64,000 bases of DNA from Leptodactylus fallax (Eukaryota > Chordata > Amphibia > Anura > Leptodactylidae). The stretch spans positions 310,001 through 374,000 of the forward strand of contig CAMRHE010000029.1 in the NCBI GenBank assembly GCA_947044405.1. Direction: 5' to 3'. Both the position numbers and the translations under genes were made by a program. Positions 11,214 to 23,190 of the stretch are shown in pieces; the first letter of the stretch is position 1, and every line of letters begins with the position of its first letter. The notes under the pieces are model-generated. The model did no database searches. It had not been told where the DNA came from and saw only the letters and a list, made by a program, of their open reading frames with translations.

Positions 11214-13470
11214 TAATAATAATAATAATAATAATAGTCCTTTAATAGTCCCACAGTGGGGAAATTCAGTGTGTTACAGCAGCAAAGATAAGATAAGATA
11301 AGCAGATACAAATACAAATACAACATGTACAGGAATGTTCCAAGGTGAGAGGCATTACATTAATAGCAGACAGACAGATAGGACGTAGCAGAGGAGGGGG
11401 GGGGGGATATAACAGGCAGAGAGATATTTCAGCTCTCTGTATGTAATGATCTCCGCTTAGGTCGGTGTTGGTTGTACAGCCTAACCGCGGTGGGGAGGAA
11501 AGACTTCCGATAGCGCGCCTTCTCACACCTAGGGTGGAGCAGTCGGTCACTGACAGTACTGCCCAGCGCGATCACAGTCTCATGCATGGGATGGGACTTC
11601 TTCTCCCACATGGAGCTCACCACGGACAGTATCCTTCTGTCACCCACCACCTGCACTGGGTCCAGTGGGCTCCCCAGGACAGAGCTGGCCCTTCTAATCA
11701 GCTTGTCAAGTTTATTTCTGTCCCTGGTTGATATACTGCTCCCCCAGCAGGCCACTCCAAAGAAGATGGCTGATGCCACTACCGAGTTGAAGAAAGTCCT
11801 AAGAAGTGCCCCCCGGATTCCAAAGGCTCTCAGCTTCCTAAGCAGGTAGAGCCTGCTGTGGCCCTTCCTGTACAGGGCCTCCATATGATCTGCCCAGTCC
11901 AGCTTATTATTAATGACCACACCCAGGTACTTATAGGTGTTCACAATCTCGATGCCCGTCCCCAGGATGTCCACTGGTTTTGGAGGGCATCTGCCTTTAC
12001 GGAAGTCTACCACCATCTCCTTGGTCTTCCCCGCGTTAATCTTCAGGTGGTTCCGGTGGCACCAGTCCACAAAAAGCCGGTTCAGTTCTCTGTACTCCCT
12101 GTCATCATCGTCTGTGATGAGGCCTACTATTGCAGAGTTGTCAGAATACTTCTGTAGGTAGCAGCTGGATGAGTTGCACCTAAAATCAGCAGTGTACAGT
12201 GTGAAGAGGAAAGGGGCGAAAACCGTACCCTGAGGTGCCCCCGTATTACAGATCACGGAACCTGACACACAGTCTTGGGCTCTCACGTATTGAGGTCGAT
12301 TTGTGAGGTAGTCTAGGATCCAGTTGGAGAGGTGGTGGTCCACTCCAGCAAGGCCCAGCTTGTCTCTCAGTAACCTGGGCTGTATGGTGTTAAAAGCACT
12401 GGAGAAATCAAAGAACATTATTCTCACCGTGTTCCCTGGTTTTTCCAGGTGAGACAGAGCCCTGTGCAGAAGGTGGATGATGGCATCATCTACCCCAATG
12501 CCCGGTCAATAAGCAAACTGGAGAGGGTCCATAGCGGGGCTCACTAGAGGGCGAAGATGTGTGAGAACCAATCTCTCTAAGATCTTCATCAAGTGGGATG
12601 TCAGTGCTACAGGTCTGTAGTCGTTGAGGTCCATAGGGTGAGGTTTCTTTGGAACTGGTACCACACAAGAAGATTTCCATAATTCAGGGACTATTTCCTG
12701 CCTCAGGCTCATATTATACATATATGTAATTATACCACACAGCTGGTCCCCACAAGTCTTAATTAGCCTTGCACTGATGTCATCTGGCCCTGCGGCTTTC
12801 CTCGCCTTCATCTTTTTCATCTCCTTCCTCACCTGGGCCCGTGTGAAGGTCAGACTGTGGTCAGATAAAGACAGATTTCTGGATTTACTGGTCTGTTGGG
12901 AAGTAGCCACATGGGGTGAATGGGGTGAAGTCATTGTGGTGAGGGGGAGCTGAAGGACATTCTGGGGTGGTAGGAGCTGGTGTGTGATCAAATCTGTTGA
13001 AGAATAGGTTTAGTTCATTAAGCCAGTTAACATCTGCCTCAATCTGGCAGACCGACTGTTTATGACCCGAAATTGACTTAAGCCCCTCCCAGACCCCCCT
13101 TATGTCTTTTCTTTCCATTTGCTTTTCCATTTTTTCCTTATAACTGGCTTTTCCTTGCCTGATTAGATGCCTCAGCTCCTTTTGTACTTCCCTCAACCCC
13201 TCCTTATCTCTTGTCCTGAATGCCATCTTTTTCTCCTTAAGTAGTGTTTTTATATCAGAGTTAATCCATGGTTTGTTGTTGGAGAAGCACCTCACCACTT
13301 TTGTGGATACTGTGTTGTCCACACAAAAATTAATGTAGTCTGTTATGCAGTGTGTGAGTCCTTCTATATCTTCTCCATAAGAATCCTGCAAAACTTCCCA
13401 TGCGGTTGTATCAAAACAATCCCTCAGAGCCTCATCACTCTCCTCGGACCATATCCTCACTGTGCGGGTG
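11214..13470 (-). mobile_element. 5'-truncated LINE, CR1/L2/Rex1 group
   Basis: Minus-strand non-LTR retrotransposon. The 3' end at about 11214-11300 has a short UTR ('ttccccactgtgggac' on the minus strand) followed by an ATT trinucleotide tail, seen as (AAT)n on the plus strand. The ORF2 remnant runs from 13460 to 11429. The upstream boundary is a TATA-type microsatellite at 13505-13526, so the endonuclease domain and 5' UTR are missing. The clade is inferred from the RT wording and the microsatellite-like tail. Confidence 0.85.
11429..13460 (-). pseudogene. LINE reverse transcriptase (ORF2) pseudogene
   Basis: From 13460 down: a linker region (RIWSEESDEALRDCF, WINSDIKTLLKEKK), then RT motifs (KMKARKAAGPDDISARLIK, VVPVPKKPHPMDLNDYRPVAL, FFDFSSAFNTIQP, GAPQGTVFAPFLFTLY) and a C-terminal region (LRTFFNSVVASAIFFGVACWG). 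Breaks: a frameshift between about 12990 and 12885, and an in-frame TGA at about 12503 (FAY-stop-PGIGVDDAI, likely decay of an Arg codon). The catalytic box reads QKYSDNSAIVG, so the second Asp of the usual DD pair is Asn. It is not functional. Confidence 0.9.
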
Positions 13471-14543
13471 ACAGCAGGTTCTCTACGTACATGTATACAC
13501 GTATATGTATATATATATATATATATGTAAATCTAAAACAAACTTCTCCACTAACATCTTGAAAAGTTGATGGAAAACATTGTGTATTGGCCCTCAAAGA
13601 AGCTTGGGTAAAGGTTCCTAGGTGAACCGACACATGGTGTTGGCTGCAATAAAGGATGTATTATATGTGTATATTTATATGTGTGCTTTAAAAGGACAGC
13701 AGTAATATGTTTGATGTGGATGTCTGACCTTTAGCTATATATTTGCAGTACTATTGCCATGTGATGGCAACGCATACATTGCCATTAAACATTATATCTG
13801 ATGTGTAGCCATAAATTGATAAGGTTTCCCACCTGCTGACGTTTATCGCATTGTCAATACACTGACAATACGAATGAGATTATGTATTGAAAGGCATTTA
13901 TTTTATCTAGAAACAACACTGATAGAAGTGTCACCAGTAATCCTCAGGCTTCCTCCTCTAATACCTCTAAATGGTATCTTTTGGTTTAATATAAGGCATA
14001 TAATTGTTATGTAATGGATGGACAATATGATCTGAATATAAATATATACACAGCTGAGCAGTCAGTTGCCCGGAGTGCCTGGATTTCCGCACACAGATAA
14101 CTAATACTTAGTAGCTGTTATATTCATTTTGCTTAACAGGAACACCAATTTACTGGACTGAGAAACTGTGGCGGTTGTTTCAAAAGTTTCCTGTAATAAA
14201 ACACTGTAATATATGTTAGTTCCCTAAATATTGTGAGGCTAGATTTATCCTACATTGATGGCTTTTTTCAGATGAAAAAATCTGTCAAAAATTGTATATG
14301 CAGTTAGCACACAGTTGGCATGGTATTGCCTACAGTTAGAATCAGTTTGACAGATTCGGGAGCTTTTTCTTCCGAGAGAAAGTGAGAATTTTTTTTTTTT
14401 TTATTCTTTAGATAAATTGAAACAAATACTGTGAAAATATCCGTCCCAAGTCTTGGGATACTGTACAGTATGCAGCTGTGTAACTATATGTATTTATTGG
14501 TTCCAGGCATGTACTGCATGTAAAGTGTGGTTTGAATTAAGCC
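13471..14543. other. Gene-free stretch with short microsatellite
   Basis: Contains a 'tatatatatatatatatatg' microsatellite at 13505-13526, then A+T-rich sequence without recognisable exons or element ends. Confidence 0.4.
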
Positions 14544-14927
14544 TAAGGTCTTATTCACACAATGATAAAAAGCACCCATGTGACGGCCATTTAAAAACAA
14601 TGGGAGTGAATGAGTTTATTGTGATGGAAAGAAAAAATGGCCAGTTAAAAAAATAGACCTGCTCTATCTTTGTCTGTTTTGACGGACGCAGACCAAATAA
14701 AAATCAGTGGTTTTCTATTTGTCTGTATAAAACATTAACATCCGAGTTATATCCTTTAAAAACGGATCAAAAAAGAAAGATCAATTCAATTTATTTTTTT
14801 AATTGAAAAACTGATACAAAACAGATAACACATGACCATCAAACAGGGAAAAATAGAAAAGGACATTCACGTTTTTAATGGGTGTTAGATTTGTCAGAAC
14901 CAGCACTGTTGTGTGAAAAAGGTCTAA
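14544..14927. mobile_element. Foldback MITE ('taaggtcttattcacac' family)
   Basis: The left end 'taaggtcttattcacacaat' mirrors the right end 'ttgtgtgaaaaaggtcta'. Internal tracts such as 'gtctgttttgacggacgcag' are shared with the repeat at 318-865. TAA at the ends is compatible with a Harbinger-like mode. Its right end abuts the next element at the same TAA. Confidence 0.5.
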
Positions 14928-15246
14928 GGCCGGTTGCAGACGACCGTGCCGCAACTGGCTTGCCGTGATTTAGAAGCACGGGCTGCACACGGGGGAAATG
15001 GGGATGTCCCTGTTTCCCGCCCGTGCACAGGCTGTGCTTCCGCGACTCCTTTCATTAAATGAATAGGAGCCAACGAAGCACGGCCTGCAAAATAGGACAA
15101 GTCCCATATGACGCGGATCAGACTATCGGCCCGCACACGGGACCGTGAAAATCACTGTCATGTGTACGGGCACATAGAAAAGAATGGGTCAGTGTGCTGT
15201 CCGTGAAATACAAGGCCCACACGATGGTCATCTCCATCCGGCCTAA
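14925..15246. mobile_element. Foldback MITE, family D (copy D1)
   Basis: Begins 'taaggccggttgcagacgac' and ends with the degraded complement ('gatggtcatctccatccggccta'). The interior carries 'cacgggctgcacacggggg' and 'ggggatgtccctgt', present also in copy D2 at 58824-59042. Short ORFs on both strands are shadows. Confidence 0.6.
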
Positions 15247-15817
15247 GGGTATTGCACACATCAGAGCCCAGTGCACAAAAGTTATATGGCTCTTTAGGGT
15301 AGAGACACATGGCCCCTGTACAAGCTTCGTTGAGCGCCATATGTACATAGATATTCTCCCCTATAAGTATCTATAAGCATCTAGAATAGGTCCATACATA
15401 CTGTATCCCATGCACCATGCCACATATTTTGTTTCCATCAGATTTGTATGGAATCCAGTAGAAAAAAAAAAATCTGTGTTACCCCATAATGAATCAGAGG
15501 CGTATCCATTAACAAATGAAAACCTAGGTTTCCTTTTTTTTTATCATTTGATAGAATTGAGTCTTAACTGTGGTAAACTGGTGGCATTTATCATACAACA
15601 ATGGGGATATTAGTGCAAACATTTCTATTTTCTTTAGAAATGACAACACAGAACTACATACAGACAAACATAAGAGCGATGTTCGTGTCGGAAAACATGA
15701 GCTTGCAGAGCATTTGTACTCTTGAAAGTACAACAAAGCACTACAACCAGGCCAAACTTCTAACTCCAACTACTCTATTTTTCAGTGTTTTTTTTTTCAA
15801 TGCAACATGCTCTGAGT
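15247..15817. other. Gene-free stretch
   Basis: No exon or clear element recognised; contains several homopolymer runs. Confidence 0.35.
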
Positions 15818-16150
15818 GTGGCTTTTTTAGGAAACGCCACAGAAAAAAACGCGGCTTTTTACAGTCACTGCAAAGTGCAAAGTGAATCCCACCCACACAT
15901 TGCAGAGGAATACACGCAGTGGATACGCTGCGATTTCCAAAACCGTTGCAGTTTTGGAAATTGCAGCATGTCAATTATACCTACGGAAAAGCCAACGGTT
16001 TCCCTATAGGTATAATTGAAGCAGAAAGTCTGTATTTCTCCTGCGGACTTTCTGTGAAAAGCGATGTGGGAAAATCTGCAATGTGTTTGCCGTCACGGTT
16101 TTTCTTGCAGTGCTTTTTTGCTGCAGCCCTCTGTGGGGCTTTAGTCTTAT
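15818..16150. mobile_element. Family A foldback MITE (copy A4)
   Basis: The right part is intact ('tcaattatacctacggaaaa', 'ctataggtataattgaagca', 'ctctgtggggctttagtc'). The left end is degraded around 'gtggcttttttaggaaacgcc'. Non-coding. Confidence 0.55.
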
Positions 16151-16442
16151 GCTGTTTTTTTCCATAGGTGTCTCTATAGGAGTATTAAAAAAAAAAAACC
16201 CAGCAAAGTTCACATACTTTAAATGGTATAAACAAACAACGCCTCCAAAGCTTGAAAAAACACTATGAAAAACTTTTCAGTATCATACTGCAGTGTGTTT
16301 TTCCAAGTGGTGATAAAGGCTGAAAAAGTAGAATGTGTGAAGGAGTACAGACACAGAATGCTGCTTGACAGTTTTATTGTCTACTTGAGTAGTGTCCCCT
16401 GGAGCAAGAATCCTTAACTAAAATCCTTGCATCTTCTATATA

Positions 16443-18079
16443 CAGTCATATGAAAAAGTTTGGGCACCCCTATTAATCTTAATCATTTTTAGTTCTAAAT
16501 ATTTGGGTGTTTGCAACAGCCATTTCAATTTGATATATCTAATAACTGATGGACACAGTAATATTTCAGGATTGAAATGAGGTTTATTGTACTAACAGAA
16601 AATGTGCAATATGCATTAAACCAAAATTTGACCGGTGCAAAAGTATGGGCACCTCAACAGAAAAGTGACATTAATATTTAGTAGATCCTCCTTTTGCAAA
16701 AATAATAGCCTCTAGTCGCTTCCTGTAGCTTTTAATCAGTTCCTGGATGAAGGTATTTTTGACCATTCCTCTTTACAAAACAATTCCAGTTCAGTTAAGT
16801 TTGATGGTCGCCGAGCATGGACAGCCCGCTTCAAATTATCCCACAGATGTTCAATGATATTCAGGTCTGGGGACTGGGATGGCCATTCCAGAACATTGTA
16901 ATTGTTCCTCTGCATGAATGCCTGAGTAGATTTGGAGCTGTGTTTTGGATCATTGTCTTGCTGAAATATCCATCCCCGGCGTAACTTCAAATTCGTCACT
17001 GATTCTTGTACATTATTCTCAAGAATCTGCTGATACTGAGTTGAATCCATGCGACCCTCAACTTTAACAAGATTCCCGGTGCCGGCATTGGCCACACAGC
17101 CCCAAAGCATGATGGAACCTCCACCAAATTTTACAGTGGGTAGCAAGTGTTTTTCTTGGAATGCTGTGTTTTTTTGACGCCATGCATAACGCCTTTTTGT
17201 ATGACCAAACAACTCAATCTTTGTTTCATCAGTCCACAGGACCTTCTTCCAAAATGAAGCTGGCTTGTCCAAATGTGCTTTTGCATACCTCAGGCGACTC
17301 TGTTTGTGGCGTGCTTTCAGAAACGGCTTCTTTCACATCACTCTCCCATACAGCTTCTCCTTGTGCAAAGTGTGCTGTATTGTTGACCGATGCACAGTGA
17401 CACCATCTGCAGCAAGATGATGCTGCAGCTCTTTGGAGGTGGTCTGTGGATTGTCCTTGACTGTTCTCACCGTTCTTCTTCTCTGCCTTTCTGATATTTT
17501 TCTTGGCCTGCCACTTCTGGGCTTAACAAGAACTGTCCCTGTGGTCTTCCATTTCCTTACTATGGTCCTCACAGTGGAAACTGACAGGTTAAATCTCTGA
17601 GACAACTTTTTGTATCCTTCCCCTGAACAACTATGTTGAACAATCTTTGTTTTCAGATCATTTGAGAGTTGTTTTGAGGAGCCCATGATGCCACTCTTCA
17701 GAGGAGATTCAAATAGGAGAACAACTTGCAATTGGCCACCTTAAATACCTTTTCTCATGATTGGATACACCTGGCTATGAAGTTCAAAGCTCAGTGAGGT
17801 TACAAAACCAATTTTGTGCTTCAGTAAGTCAGTAAAAAGTAGTTAGGAGTATTCAAATCAATAAGATAAGGGTACCCAAATTTTTGCACCGGTCAAATTT
17901 TGGTTTAATGCATATTGCACATTTTCTGTTAGTACAATAAACCTCATTTCAATCCTGAAATATTAGTGTCCATCAGTTATTAGATATATCAAATTGAAAT
18001 GGCTGTTGCAAACACCCAAATATTTAGAACTAAAAATGATTAAGATTAATAGGGGTGCCCAAACTTTTTCATATGACTG
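16443..18079 (-). mobile_element. Tc1/mariner element (copy Tc1-2)
   Basis: Long terminal inverted repeats (over 150 bp). The outer end is 'cagtcatatgaaaaagtttg', and a second conserved block, 'gaccggtgcaaaagtatggg', lies inside. TA duplications lie at 16441-16442 and 18080-18081. Full length at about 1.64 kb. The transposase is minus-strand. This family is clearly different from Tc1-1 and from Tc1-3/Tc1-4. Confidence 0.93.
16671..17686 (-). pseudogene. Tc1-like transposase pseudogene (one stop, one frameshift)
   Basis: Starts at Met 17686 (MGSSKQLSNDLKTKIVQ). An upstream in-frame Met at 17731 is less family-like. HTH regions (YKKLSQRFNLSVSTVRTIV; TTSKELQHHLAADGVTV) and the GRPRK motif are followed by the DDE domain. 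All three catalytic acids are present: [23 protein letters not shown] and NIIEHLW. Breaks: an in-frame TGA after LYGRVM (about 17333) and a frameshift near 16755, after which the expected C terminus (IQELIKSYRKRLEA) reads in another frame to a stop at 16671. This is the least decayed transposase in the window. Confidence 0.9.
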
Positions 18080-18293
18080 TATATGGCTTTCCAGGTTCTA
18101 CAAATTACTGTCTAAGGGATTAAAGGAAAAGAGTTCCTAGTAGTCATTTGTATAATAAAATATTAACCATTGATATGAATACCTGGAATGTTCCTGTCAC
18201 AAGGTGCGTAAAACAAATTCAGGTGACTTACTGAATACTGTACACTTCTGCTGATCAGCTCCACTCAGCTCCAAATACATCATCTTTAGAGTC
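18080..18293. other. Short gene-free spacer
   Basis: Flank of Tc1-2; nothing recognised. Confidence 0.35.
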
Positions 18294-18500
18294 AGTGGGG
18301 GTTATTGATCATCTGTCCCTTTTTTGGCCATACTTTTCGCAGGTGCGCCTTTTTTTAGACTAGTTTTACTGTGGTGCTGATTTATGATGTAGGCGCACCT
18401 TCTTGATAAATGTTGTGCATGTGTAAGTTACTTTTGATATGCCTTTTTTGCTCCATGTGTACTTTGCGCCTTTTTTGTGCAAGAAGGTGCAAGTGTTTGA
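18294..18500. repeat. Interspersed repeat family E (copy E1)
   Basis: Starts 'gtgggggttattgatcatct', then 'ggccatac' and 'cgcaggtgcgcctttttt'. The same order appears inverted in copy E2 at 24838-25330. Very T-rich with repeated 'tgcgccttttt' motifs. Probably a non-autonomous DNA element, class unresolved. Confidence 0.5.
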
Positions 18501-19465
18501 AAAATGGCTAAAACTCGCTCGAGGAAAGCCCAGGGGGCTCACTTACAATTCAGGCACCCGATGTGCATATCTCCAATTTTTTCCTCCCCCTGGGAGACAG
18601 CTGACAGCGATGCTGGTTCGGAGCCAGCTGGCACTCTCCTGCACTCCGCTGGCGTTGACACAGGACCTGCAGACACATCCAGCTGCCTCCGCTGCATCCC
18701 TGCTTTGGGGAGTGATACTTCTCTCCCATGGGAGACTCCTCCATCCTCTCCGACTGTGCATCATGGCTGGCAGGCATGTCGCTGCGCCACATGTGCCGAA
18801 CTACCAGAACCCGCAGCTGCAGCTTCTCAGTTGTCTCTGGCTACCCCACTCCCTGTGACCTCAACATATGCCATAAGCCATTATCCCCTCCAAGCTTTCT
18901 GTTCAGTTATGTGTCTGTTGTGGGACTGGAGAATTACAACAATTATAGCATTAGCAATAGCAGTTATATTTCACACGAGGGCTATTACTTGCCTTTCCTA
19001 AAGACCTGTGGGTTCTGTGAAAATCATGGACTGCATGAATGGGCACATGCACAACTATGTTTGTTTTTCAAGGAGGGGAGATTTGCTCTATGTTGGTCCA
19101 TTTTGCAGACCATGGAGCTCTTTTAAAGTCTATGGGTTCATGCCATCCATGTGCTGTCTGTTTTTCACAAGTCTAAAGACATTGTAAAGTTTATTAAATT
19201 TATGAAAAAACTTAATCTGTTATTTATGAACATGAATAATAGATCAACCAAGGACAACACACCAACTGCAAATGTGCAAGGTAGAGTGATGTCCATGACG
19301 TGTGAATAAGGCATTAGTGTGTGATGTGCGATGCATTGCCAGGAAGATTTTCTTTTTAAGACTTCATAAATGCATGAGATCAAGCCATATGGGAACCAAT
19401 ATGGCAGCCATTTTCTATATTTGGAAATCAGAAGCAGAACAAGATAAAACAAAACTATGCAAAAC
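18501..19465. other. GC-richer gene-free stretch with chance ORFs
   Basis: Two overlapping plus-strand ORFs (139 and 165 codons) and minus-strand ORFs occur at 18439-19126. They have no family features, overlap in different frames, and lack splice or start context. I regard them as chance ORFs in a GC-rich block. No element ends were recognised. Confidence 0.4.
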
Positions 19466-19469
19466 CTAT

Positions 19470-20720
19470 AACACTAGAAGTCCCAGAAATTTCGAGCTCC
19501 CCCTTCAAGTCCTGAAAGAGGGTCAAATGACCCTTAGTCCAAACTGACAACTCTGATGGCTCCAATTAGCATTTCCTTTCATTTGTAAATGTGGCCATTG
19601 TCTGAGGAATCTGCAGGGGGGAATTGTGTTGATCCACCTCAGGTCTTGTAAGAGAGTGTAAAGAAAAGAATGTAAGCTGCTCCTGAGTGTCTGCCCACCC
19701 CCCAGCTGCATTGTTGTGCTGGGAATATTTGCTAACACCTTAGCAAATTTGCATGCAGCCTTTTGTGCTGTGGGGGATGTGACTGCTTCTCAAAGTAGTC
19801 TGCGACTTGAAATCAAAGTACATCTGTAATGTCCTCCCATATCTTGGCAAGGACCCCAGTCGTCCCAGCGGGGAGAGACTGTCCGAAACTGTAGTGATGA
19901 GGCTGATGGAATCATTCATGGACAAGGGCAGAACTGTAACCACGAACAATTTCTTTACATCATTGTCACTTGCACAATGACTGCTTAGCCGGAAAACCAC
20001 TATCCTCGGCACAGTCAACAAGAGTCGCCGGGAAATTCCTCAATCCGCTAGACAGATGGACCGCACTGAATTCACCACTCAGGTGTTTTCAACCACTGGT
20101 GCCACACTGACAGTGTATGCACCCAAACGAAAGAAGGCCGTCTACATTCTCAGCAGCATGCACAGCGTGGTTGAGACTAAGGATACCAACAAAAGGAAGC
20201 CAAACACGGTCACACAATACAACCACACAAAGTGCGGTGTGGATGTAATGGACCAAATGGTGCGGGGAGTACAGCCTGCATGCAGGAACACGGAGATGGC
20301 CATTCGCCGTGTTCTACAACATGATTGACATGGCAGCACTGAATGCTCATGTTCTTTATCAGGCATGCACTGGGGTGCAGGAGAGACGGGTGGACTTCCT
20401 GGTTGAGCTTGCAAAAGAGTTAGGTGGCTCTCATGTGACTGAAAAGAAGGCACGCAAGGAGAAACTCCTTCGGCAACAACCTTCCACACCCAGCCCTGGC
20501 AAAAGGGCGAAGTGTCAGGTCAACCATCGATGCACGAACAATTGTGCAACTGAGAGATGTGTTTACTGCTACAAATACACGTGTGGCAAATGTACCAGGG
20601 ACATACCCAGGCAGTGCCAGGTATGTTCCGACAGTGCAGACAGACTGCTGAGTGAGTGCTGAAATGCTAGTCACACAAGAAGGACATGCCACACACACAC
20701 ACACACGCAGCCCCCCACAG
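19470..20720 (+). mobile_element. piggyBac-like element remnant
   Basis: Holds the C-terminal half of a piggyBac transposase (separate entry). The upstream region 19470-19530 has 'agaagtcccagaaatttcga' and a short palindrome 'gggtcaaatgaccc'. A matching inverted motif ('aaatgacccctctctgggac') occurs at 23154-23180, so the original element may have extended that far, with a hAT MITE later inserted. The 5' transposase half is missing. Confidence 0.7.
19804..20662 (+). pseudogene. piggyBac transposase C-terminal pseudogene
   Basis: Readable from about 19804 (DLKSKYICNVLPYLGKD) through GRTVTTNNFFTSLSLA, KTTILGTVNKSRREIP and KPNTVTQYNHTKCGVDVMDQM, hallmarks of the piggyBac catalytic region (family transposase_is4_7-type DDD core). 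It continues after a frameshift at about 20300-20325 into FYNMIDMAALNAHVLYQ. The end is a cysteine-rich domain (CQVNHRCTNNCATERCVYC, CGKC, CQVC), the zinc-binding C-terminal domain typical of these transposases, with a stop at 20662. One in-frame TGA lies at about 19976 (LAQ-stop-LLSRKTT). The N-terminal half is absent. Confidence 0.88.
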
Positions 20721-20839
20721 CAGCCTATTGTAAATATGTGTGGAATTGTTTTATTCCTTGTATTTTTTTTATTTTCATAACAAAAATAAAAAGCATAGAA
20801 ACAAATAACAGTTGTTCTTTTGTATATTTACATTTTTGT

Positions 20840-21153
20840 ATATTTAGATTCAAGTCAATGGGTGCAGAAAAAAAAAATAAATAAATCGCAAAAAAAATCA
20901 CAGCTACTTGCGATATTTTTGTGATCTGTCCCATTGGTCATATAGATCACTCCTCTGGGATTTTTTCGCACGAAAAAAATCGCACAAAAAAAAAAAAAAT
21001 CGCAGGAAAATCGCACCTATGAAAAAAAATCGCACGAAAAAAAATCGCAGGTGTGCTTGGTGCCATTGAAATACATTGGCAAATCGCAGAAAAAAATTGC
21101 ATCGCATTGCGATGCGATTTTCGTGCAATTTTTTTTCGCTAGTGTGCTTGAGG
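20840..21153. repeat. A/T-rich repeat with 'tcgcaaaaaaaat' motifs
   Basis: Multiple copies of 'cgcacgaaaaaaatcgca'-like words in both orientations, ending 'ctagtgtgcttgaggcctta'. It looks like a diverged foldback MITE with poly(A) expansions. The next hAT MITE is inserted at its right end. Confidence 0.45.
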
Positions 21154-21161
21154 CCTTAGAC

Positions 21162-22814
21162 CAGGGGTCGGCAACCTATGGCACGCGTGCCACTCTTGGC
21201 ACGCGAGGCTTATTCCCCTGGCACGGCAGCGGACTCCTCACCCAGCAGTTTCGATCGGACCAAACACGGCCGAAACGAAACTGCTATTATTATACTGTGG
21301 GGTCTCTTCAGACCCCCGAGTATAATAAGCGGAGCCCCCGGGGAGATGATCAAACATAAAAAACAATGTACTCACTATTCCACGCTCCGCAGCCGCTCTG
21401 TACTCTTCGGGCGCTTCTGCCTGCAGGGGCCACTATAGAGCATAATACCGTGTGCAGGGACCACTATGGGACATATACCGTGTGCAGGGGCCACTATGGG
21501 ACATATACCGTGTGCAGGGGCCACTATGGGACATATACCGTGTGCAGGGGCCACTATGGGACATATACCGTGTGCAGGGGCCACTATGGAGCATAATACC
21601 GTGTGCAGGGGCCACTATGGAGCATAATACCGTGTGCAGGGGCCACTATGGAGCATAATACCGTGTGCAGGGGCCACTATAGAGCATAATACCGTGTGCA
21701 GGGACCACTATGGGACATATACCGTGTGCAGGGGCCACTATGGAGCATAATACCGTGTGCAGGGGCCACTATGGAGCATAATACCGTGTGCAGGGGCCAC
21801 TATGGAGCATAATACCATGTGCAGGGGCCGCCATGGGACATATACCGTGTGCAGGGGCCGCTATGGGACAAATACCGTGTGCAGAGGACGCTATGGGACA
21901 TAATACCGTGTGCAGGGGCCACTATGGAGCATAATACCGTGTGCAGGGGCAGCTATGGGACAAATACTGTGTGCAGGGGCAGCTATGGGACAAATACTGG
22001 GGGGGCCCTGTGCAGGGGCCGCTATGGGACAAATACCGTGTGCAGAGGCTGCTATGGGACATAATACCGTGTGCAGGGGCCACTATAGAGCATAATACCG
22101 TGTGCAGGGGCCGCTATGGGTCATATACCGTGTGCAGGGTCTGCTATGGGACATATACGGTGTGTAGGGGCCGTTATGGGACATATTGCTGTGTGCAGGG
22201 GCCGCTATGGGACAAATACTGTGTGCAGGGACTGCTATGGGACAAATACTGTGTGCAGAGGCAGCTATGGGACAAATGCCGTGTGCAGAGGCAGCTATGG
22301 GACATATACCATGTTGAAGGGGCCGCTATGGGACATAATACCGTGTGCAGGGACCACTATGGGACATTATTCTGTATAACGGTGTGTTTTCTATATTAAG
22401 GATGTGTTTTTGCACAGAAAACTCCGGCTTTGTTTTTTTTTTGTGCAAAAATGCACCAGTTTTACATTGAATGAAAAAGTTCCAAATATAGCTGCATCCA
22501 GATACATAGTGTGTATTCACCATAAGGATGCCGCCATACGGGGCTCCTGGACACAATAAATTTACCACTAATTGGGGGCTGCACATGGACTTTCATTGCT
22601 TCTAATCAGAAAGTACAGGAGTGTCCCAGGAAATAGCAGTAAACGCATGTGTCCTAAAGCATCTGGTGGCAGCACTTCTGTGTTATGGTTTGTGGTATAT
22701 GACTTTAGTTTAGGGGTCGTCAGACTTACAATTATTGACCGGCACTCCGAGTACCTCATCTTTGATTTTTTTATTAAAATCGGCACGCCGAACAAAAAAG
22801 GTTGCCTACCCCTG
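21162..22814. mobile_element. hAT-type MITE with 30-bp minisatellite
   Basis: Inverted termini 'caggggtcggcaacctatgg' and 'aggttgcctacccctg' with a perfect 8-bp duplication ccttagac at 21154-21161 and 22815-22822. This CAGGGGT-type end is characteristic of Charlie-like hAT elements. The arms (about 270 and 430 bp) surround a large tandem array. No transposase coding region is present. Confidence 0.9.
21425..22375. repeat. Minisatellite, 30-31-bp unit, inside hAT MITE
   Basis: About 30 units of 'gtgcaggggccactatggga' plus 'catataccgt', with a 31-bp variant containing 'gagcataataccgt'. Because 30 is a multiple of three, long spurious ORFs run through on both strands. Later units (from about 21950) drift ('ggcagctatgggacaaatac'). 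The monomer matches the short array in the MITE at 10108-10742. Confidence 0.93.
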
Positions 22815-22822
22815 CCTTAGAC

Positions 22823-23084
22823 AAATGCTTCTGGTCATTACTCACAGCTGTACCTTGATCTAAAATTTCTAATTCTATTTAAAATATATAAAAAATGATT
22901 AATTGTTTCAGTGCTTTTTTGCTCAAATAAAACTAAACTTAATACAATATGTATAGTCTTTATATTATCAAATACAATAAATTGAATAGAACTAACTAGA
23001 CACTAAATGGCTAAACTCAATGGAAAACAACAACCTCCTGTGGTGTGACAGTAATGGCCTTAATTACAGAACAAAAGACGGTGA
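22823..23084. other. Gene-free A+T-rich spacer
   Basis: No exon or repeat boundary recognised. Confidence 0.35.
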
Positions 23085-23190
23085 TTATAGGATGTTAGAT
23101 AAAATCCTTCAGGTCATTCGACCCGTCTCTGGGTTCCAAAGGTAGAAATGTTAAATGACCCCTCTCTGGGACTTCTGTGTAAGGGTCCCC
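23085..23190. repeat. Possible piggyBac-like terminal fragment
   Basis: Carries 'ggtcattcgaccc' and 'aaatgacccctctctgggacttct', approximately the reverse complement of the region upstream of the piggyBac remnant at 19470-19530. It may be the distal end of that element. The match is imperfect. Confidence 0.4.

Noticed and set aside
18439..19126. Overlapping plus-strand ORFs of 132-165 codons
   Set aside because: Three frames are open at once in a GC-rich block, with no conserved motif and no splice-site support; treated as chance.
21425..22375. CRISPR-like array of direct repeats of about 30 bp
   Set aside because: The repeats are contiguous with no unique spacers, the context is a eukaryotic hAT element, and no cas genes exist.
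21366..22399. Repetitive ORFs ('MQGPLWDIYRVQGPLWD' type and reverse 'MAPAHGICPIVAPAHG' type)
   Set aside because: Artefacts of a 30-bp tandem unit inside a hAT MITE; 30 is divisible by three, so any stop-free phase stays open.
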